Below, in pieces: positions 15,766 to 18,812 of a stretch of DNA of 18,812 nucleotides. The first letter of the stretch is position 1. Each line of letters starts with the position of its first letter. This DNA is from UMGS172 sp045648145 (GTDB taxonomy: Bacteria; Bacillota; Clostridia; Oscillospirales; Acutalibacteraceae). The notes below the pieces were generated by a model. The model was not told the origin of the DNA. It saw only the letters and a program-made list of their open reading frames with translations, and searched no databases. Where the stretch lies: NCBI GenBank assembly GCA_045648145.1, contig JAZRNK010000035.1, positions 1-18,812 on the forward strand, given 5' to 3'. The position numbers and the translations under genes are program-made.

Positions 15766-15795
15766 AATGTTTCACCTCTTAATATTTCTAATCAA

Positions 15796-15824
15796 AGTAT
15801 AACACACATTTATTAATTGTTCAA
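15796..15824 (-). promoter_or_regulatory. Extended -10 promoter for the flavodiiron-SOR-rubredoxin operon
   Basis: On the minus strand TTGAAC (15824-15819), a 17-base spacer and TATACT (15801-15796) preceded by TGT form an extended -10 promoter. Transcription would start near 15789. The -35 lies in an imperfect inverted repeat at 15815-15839. Confidence 0.65.
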
Positions 15825-15839
15825 CCGAAGTTGTCAATT
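15815..15839. repeat. Imperfect inverted repeat over the fprA -35
   Basis: AATTG/CAATT outer arms and AAC/GTT inner arms flank a CGAA centre. As RNA from the minus strand it would be a hairpin with a UUCG tetraloop, CAAC/GUUG stem and a small internal loop. No T-tract follows, so a protein binding site or an mRNA-stabilising hairpin is more likely than a terminator. Confidence 0.5.
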
Positions 15840-16537
15840 TATTCAAGAATTTTTCCATCGGTAGAAATAGTAACTACCTGCCACGGTATAAATTTTCCAC
15901 TCTGCTGCAACGCCCTTTTAACAGCGTTTTCTAATCCGCCGCAGCAGGGCACCTCCATACGCACGATTTTCACACTTTTTATATTGTTATTAACAATAAT
16001 CTGTGTCAACTTATCGGCATAATCGCCCTCATCAAGCTTTGGACAACCGATTAAGGTGATATGATTATGTATAAAATCATTATGGAAATTACCGTAGGCA
16101 TAAGCCGTACAGTCGGCAGCTATCAGTAGATTTGCATCATCAAAATACGGTGCGTTTACGGGCACTAATTTAATCTGACACGGCCACTGCAAAAGCTGAC
16201 TTGTCACAACCGACGCTTTAGTTGCTTGAATAGGCGCTTCTCTTTTGATTGCCTTAGACTGTGTTCCAGGACAACCGCACGGAAGCTTAGCCTGTACCTT
16301 TTGCAATTTTGATTTAAGCACCGCATCCTCGTTATAGACAGCGGCTTCCCTCTCCTCAAAGGTTATTGCGTTAGTCGGGCACGCGGGCAAGCAATCGCCT
16401 AAGCCGTCACAATAATCTTCTCGGGTTAGTTTTGCAACACCGTTAACCATTTCAATCGCACCCTCATGGCAGGCCGCGGCACAATTGCCGCAACCGTTAC
16501 ATTTTTGTTCATCTATCTTAATTATTTTTCTAATCAT
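15839..16537 (-). CDS. Ferredoxin-type 4Fe-4S protein with extra Cys motifs
   Basis: The 232-residue protein starts with a bacterial ferredoxin domain. The first cluster motif is complete (Cys13, Cys16, Cys19, Cys23). The second is CDGLGDCLPAC (Cys43, Cys49, Cys53), so Leu46 stands where the fourth Cys is usual. Beyond residue 80 come CGC (87, 89), Cys120, Cys143, Cys165 and PCCGG (198-199), in a domain I cannot assign firmly. Such proteins are common in anaerobic Clostridia and often sit beside stress-related redox genes. It follows D-lactate dehydrogenase by 18 bases, with AAAGGAG before ATG 16537, so they are cotranscribed. An electron-transfer or assembly role with the downstream flavodiiron protein is plausible but unproven. 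Confidence 0.85.
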   Translation of the reverse strand: MIRKIIKIDEQKCNGCGNCAAACHEGAIEMVNGVAKLTREDYCDGLGDCLPACPTNAITFEEREAAVYNEDAVLKSKLQKVQAKLPCGCPGTQSKAIKREAPIQATKASVVTSQLLQWPCQIKLVPVNAPYFDDANLLIAADCTAYAYGNFHNDFIHNHITLIGCPKLDEGDYADKLTQIIVNNNIKSVKIVRMEVPCCGGLENAVKRALQQSGKFIPWQVVTISTDGKILE

Positions 16538-16555
16538 AATATTCTCCTTTTATTT

Positions 16556-17590
16556 TTAAAAGCATTTTCCGTCCTTGCAGTCCTCTGCCGAACCACAACG
16601 ATAACACAACTCGTTAGAACACTGTCCCTTTTCAAAAAAACTCACAATGTTCTCGATTGTGGTTGAAGCGATATTTTCAAGCGCCTCCTCGGTCAAAAAA
16701 GCCTGATGGGACGTCACAATAACATTAGGCATCGAAATAAGTCTTGCTAAAGTATCATCTTCCATAATGTGTCCCGAATTATCCTCAAAGAACAAATCGG
16801 ACTCTTCCTCATACACGTCAAGACAAGCAGCACCAACCTTACGAGATTTTATCGCATTGAGCAAGGCCTCTGCATCAACTAAAGCACCTCTTGAAGTATT
16901 AAGTATTACAACGCCTTGCTTACATTTATCCAGCACTTTTTCATTAATAATATGACGTGTTTCTTCAGTTAAGGGGCAATGCAAGGAAATAATGTCACTG
17001 TTAGCAAACAGTTCGTCAAGCTCTACATATTTAATCGTATCGCCGTTATCCAATTCCTTAACGGGATATTTGTCGTAGGCAAGCACCTTCATTCCAAAAC
17101 CGCGGCAAATATCTATAAACACTCTGCCGATACGGCCTGTGCCTATAACTCCAACCGTTTTGCCGTAAAGGTCAAAACCGGTAAGACCTGCAAGACTAAA
17201 ATTAAAATCTCTGGAACGAATATACGCTTTATGAATTCGTCTTATAGAGGTCAGCAGCAGCGCCATTGTATGCTCTGCAACGGCATAAGGTGAATATGCA
17301 GGAACACGTAAAATATGAATTTTGCCATAGGCATACTTCATATCCACGTTATTAAAGCCGGAGCAACGCAATGCCAAAACCTTTACGCCCATTTCGTACA
17401 AACGGTCGATAACAGCAGGATTGACAGTATCGTTTACGAAAGCACATACACCGTCATATCCTTGTGCCAAGCCAACCGTATCCTCGTTAAGCTTTGCTTC
17501 GAAATATTTAAATTTCACTCCGTACTCTTGACCATATTTATCAAACGACGGTTTGTCGTAAGGTTTTGTATCAAAAAAAGCTATTTTCAT
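16556..17590 (-). CDS. ldhA: D-lactate dehydrogenase (NAD-dependent 2-hydroxyacid dehydrogenase) with Cys-rich tail
   Basis: The 344-residue enzyme converts pyruvate and NADH to D-lactate. The NAD fold has GTGRIG (Gly150, Gly152, Gly155) and Asp172 at the end of the next strand. Catalytic residues are Arg234 (NTSRGALVD), Glu263 and His295 (SHQAFLTEEAL). The block DVYEEESDLFFEDNS matches fermentative LdhA rather than other hydroxyacid dehydrogenases. E. coli LdhA stops at a position corresponding to about residue 328 (NEL). Here CYRCGSAEDCKDGKCF is added, for five Cys with Cys324. The frame runs on to 17815, but ATG 17590 has AAGGAGG 7 bases upstream and avoids overlapping the divergent regulator, so it is the start. 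Confidence 0.9.
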   Translation of the reverse strand: MKIAFFDTKPYDKPSFDKYGQEYGVKFKYFEAKLNEDTVGLAQGYDGVCAFVNDTVNPAVIDRLYEMGVKVLALRCSGFNNVDMKYAYGKIHILRVPAYSPYAVAEHTMALLLTSIRRIHKAYIRSRDFNFSLAGLTGFDLYGKTVGVIGTGRIGRVFIDICRGFGMKVLAYDKYPVKELDNGDTIKYVELDELFANSDIISLHCPLTEETRHIINEKVLDKCKQGVVILNTSRGALVDAEALLNAIKSRKVGAACLDVYEEESDLFFEDNSGHIMEDDTLARLISMPNVIVTSHQAFLTEEALENIASTTIENIVSFFEKGQCSNELCYRCGSAEDCKDGKCF

Positions 17591-17602
17591 AAAATTGCCT
17601 CC

Positions 17603-17631
17603 TTGCTTTTCTGAAAATATTATAGTACAAT
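17603..17631 (+). promoter_or_regulatory. Predicted Crp/Fnr gene promoter
   Basis: TTGCTT (17603-17608), 17 bases and TACAAT (17626-17631) fit a plus-strand promoter with a start near 17638. The alternative TTGCCT (17595-17600) with TATTAT (17618-17623) is also possible. Either overlaps the minus-strand ldhA -10. Confidence 0.45.
17619..17624 (-). promoter_or_regulatory. ldhA promoter -10 (activator-type, no good -35)
   Basis: The minus strand shows a perfect TATAAT (17624-17619), with the nearest 15-19 base spacings giving no -35 resemblance. The predicted start is near 17612. This is the look of a promoter that needs an activator. Confidence 0.6.
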
Positions 17632-17645
17632 TACGCTGTAAATTA

Positions 17646-17661
17646 TGTTGAAATTTCAACA
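17646..17661. promoter_or_regulatory. 16-bp perfect palindrome, likely Crp/Fnr operator
   Basis: TGTTGAAATTTCAACA is fully self-complementary. Its centre is at 17653.5, which is -41.5 from the predicted ldhA start, the classical class II Crp/Fnr activator position. It lies in the 5' leader of the regulator's own predicted transcript, where binding would block transcription. Confidence 0.7.
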
Positions 17662-17675
17662 AAACGGAGAAAAAC

Positions 17676-18338
17676 ATGCAAAAATATTTAGAAATTTTAA
17701 AAAATTGTCCCCTTTTTTTCGATATTGAAGACGAAAATCTAACAAGAATGCTACACTGCCTCGATGCAAAAATAGTGTCCTTCGATAAAAAATACACCAT
17801 TTTTGCCGAGGGCAAGCCGGCAAAATATATCGGTGTTTTGCTATCAGGCTCAGCGCAGATAATACAGATAGACTACTACGGCAACCGCAGTATATTAGCC
17901 GAAATCAACCAAAGCGAAATGTTCGGTGAAGATTTTGCCTGTGCCGAGGTTTCTGCAACACCCGTTGCTGTTATTGCCAACGAGCCCTGTGAGGTTATGC
18001 TTATTGACTGTGGTCACATTCTGCACACCTGCTCTAATAACTGTGGTTTTCACCAGCAGTTAATTTTTAATTTAATGAAAAGCCTTGCCGTTAAAACACT
18101 TTCATTTTTAAACAAAATTGAGGTAACTTCAAAGCGGTCTACCAGAGAAAAGCTTATGACGTATCTGGCTTTACAAGCTAAAAAATTTGGCACGAATAGC
18201 TTTAACATTCCCTTTGACCGTCAAGAGTTAGCCGATTATCTTGAGGTTGAAAGAAGCGGTCTGTCTGCTGAAATCAGTAAGCTTCGAAATGAGGGAATTA
18301 TTGAAAGTCATAAAAATCAGTTTACGTTGTTGCAATAA
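17676..18338 (+). CDS. Crp/Fnr family transcriptional regulator
   Basis: The 220-residue regulator has an N-terminal cyclic-nucleotide-binding-like beta roll (about residues 12-118, with FAEGKPAKYIGVLLSGSAQI and MFGEDFA), a long dimer helix (124-150), and a C-terminal winged HTH (DRQELADYLEVERSGLSAEISKLRNEG, split over 181-207). The recognition segment is RSGLSA, where classical Crp/Fnr has RETVSR-like residues, so it should read a different DNA site from FNR or CRP. No N-terminal FNR Cys cluster is seen, but Cys105, Cys112, Cys119 and Cys123 are grouped. Clostridial relatives govern redox or nitrosative stress genes. It diverges from ldhA, with GGAG before ATG 17676, and shares the 85-base regulatory gap. 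Confidence 0.9.
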   Translation: MQKYLEILKNCPLFFDIEDENLTRMLHCLDAKIVSFDKKYTIFAEGKPAKYIGVLLSGSAQIIQIDYYGNRSILAEINQSEMFGEDFACAEVSATPVAVIANEPCEVMLIDCGHILHTCSNNCGFHQQLIFNLMKSLAVKTLSFLNKIEVTSKRSTREKLMTYLALQAKKFGTNSFNIPFDRQELADYLEVERSGLSAEISKLRNEGIIESHKNQFTLLQ

Positions 18339-18341
18339 ATA

Positions 18342-18378
18342 AAGAGGGACACAGTAATTATTGTGTCCCTCTTCTTTT
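18342..18378. terminator. Rho-independent terminator (shared, convergent)
   Basis: A 12-bp stem AAGAGGGACACA (18342-18353) with its complement at 18362-18373 and an 8-base loop are followed by CTTTT. It ends the Crp/Fnr gene. On the minus strand, stem-adjacent T residues (complement of 18340-18343) make it a possible end for the NSS gene stopping at 18387. Confidence 0.88.
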
Positions 18379-18386
18379 CATATACT

Positions 18387-18812
18387 TTAGATTTTTATAA
18401 TACCGAATGCATTAAGCACGGATGAAATCAAGATAAGAATAATGCATATTGGAGCAATATATTTTATTACTACAACAAAAAGCTTCTTGCTTTTGAATTT
18501 TACCGACTCACTCTCTACTTCTTCAATAATAGCCTTTGGTTTAATAATGTAACCAACGAAAATACTGGTTATTAAAGCAACTATCGGCATAATAATGTTG
18601 TTACTAATAAAATCGAAGAAATCAAGGAATTGCATACCGATAATCTTGACGTTTGCCCAGATACCATATCCGAAAACCGAAAGAAGTCCAAGAACGACAC
18701 TTCCAATAAGAACCAGGATGCAGGTAAACGTTCTATTCCATTTGAATTTGTCAATGAAAATAGAAACAACAGTTTCCATCAAAGAAATTGATGAGGTAAG
18801 CGCTGCAAGTAA
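18387..18812 (-). CDS. NSS/SLC6 family sodium-dependent transporter, C-terminal part (cut by right edge)
   Basis: The minus-strand frame enters from the right edge and runs to a stop at 18387, giving 141 residues of the C-terminal end. The first residues, LLAALTSSISLMETVVSIFIDKF, are split TM8 of an NSS transporter, with the LTSS sodium-site pattern typical of LeuT-like proteins. Three to four more TM helices follow, and the end is hydrophobic and short. It is a second transporter of this family, distinct from the one at 5531-6901 (which has LSTVV at this spot), so the two are paralogues and not a recent duplication. The start and any operon partners lie outside the window. Confidence 0.9.
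   Translation of the reverse strand, partial: LLAALTSSISLMETVVSIFIDKFKWNRTFTCILVLIGSVVLGLLSVFGYGIWANVKIIGMQFLDFFDFISNNIIMPIVALITSIFVGYIIKPKAIIEEVESESVKFKSKKLFVVVIKYIAPICIILILISSVLNAFGIIKI

Noticed and set aside
17591..17815. N-terminal extension of 75 codons on the D-lactate dehydrogenase frame
   Set aside because: It overlaps the start of the divergent Crp/Fnr gene and the promoter region, its residues do not resemble the family, and ATG 17590 has a strong AAGGAGG site.
1..18812. CRISPR arrays, tRNA or rRNA genes, IS elements, prophage or defence islands
   Set aside because: No spaced direct repeats, cloverleaf-like or rRNA segments, transposase motifs or phage genes were seen. The WYL and HD proteins alone are not enough to call a defence system.

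Overview
The window looks like chromosome from a low-to-medium GC, Gram-positive, anaerobic member of the Bacillota (Clostridia; an Oscillospiraceae-like gut or sediment anaerobe is my best guess). This rests on strong AGGAG-type ribosome binding sites, an RNase M5 gene, PPi-type phosphofructokinase, lipoprotein signal peptides, clostridial-type Crp/Fnr protein and oxygen-defence enzymes typical of strict anaerobes (flavodiiron protein, superoxide reductase, rubredoxins). No rRNA, tRNA, CRISPR array, insertion sequence or phage gene was recognised. Nearly all the sequence is coding, and no gene-free stretch exceeds about 165 bases.

Layout. (1) 1-4755, minus strand: a tightly packed operon comEC > holA > rnmV > WYL-domain regulator (the last is cut by the left edge), driven by an extended -10 promoter at about 4794-4822. 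(2) 4905-5480, plus: a six-TM DUF308/HdeD-like membrane protein behind a perfect TTGACA-N17-TATAAT promoter, ended by a strong hairpin terminator. (3) 5531-8149, minus: PPi-type phosphofructokinase followed by a sodium:neurotransmitter-symporter family transporter. (4) 8315-12501: an extracytosolic flavin/redox neighbourhood made of an FMN-binding lipoprotein (plus), ApbE flavin transferase lipoprotein (minus, converging on it), and a divergent plus-strand operon of a NusG-domain-II protein, a Gx-transporter/HepI-like membrane protein and a SAMHD1-like HD phosphohydrolase. (5) 12542-17590, minus: a D-lactate dehydrogenase with a Cys-rich tail, an unusual Fe-S protein, a flavodiiron protein fused to flavin reductase and rubredoxin, superoxide reductase (desulfoferrodoxin), a free rubredoxin and a ZIP metal transporter. 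(6) 17676-18338, plus: the divergent Crp/Fnr regulator. (7) 18387-18812: the C-terminal end of a second NSS transporter, cut by the right edge.

How the parts fit. The right half reads as an oxygen/ROS (or NO) detoxification module. Electrons could pass through rubredoxin to superoxide reductase and through the flavodiiron fusion to O2 or NO, while D-lactate dehydrogenase re-oxidises NADH. A 16-bp perfect palindrome between the Crp/Fnr gene and ldhA is centred at a predicted -41.5 of the ldhA promoter and lies just downstream of the predicted regulator start, so the regulator may activate ldhA and repress itself. The middle block fits flavinylation by ApbE of a surface lipoprotein, with NusG-II/Gx partners like those seen in flavin-based electron-transfer loci.

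Most notable oddities are a ComEC whose metallo-beta-lactamase domain has lost all visible metal ligands, the Cys-rich extension on D-lactate dehydrogenase, a terminator-like hairpin abutting the ZIP gene's ribosome binding site, and a SAMHD1-like protein in the flavin/redox operon. Each gene belongs to a recognisable family. I did not find a clearly new multi-gene system, but the regulatory and protein-tail observations are worth checking.
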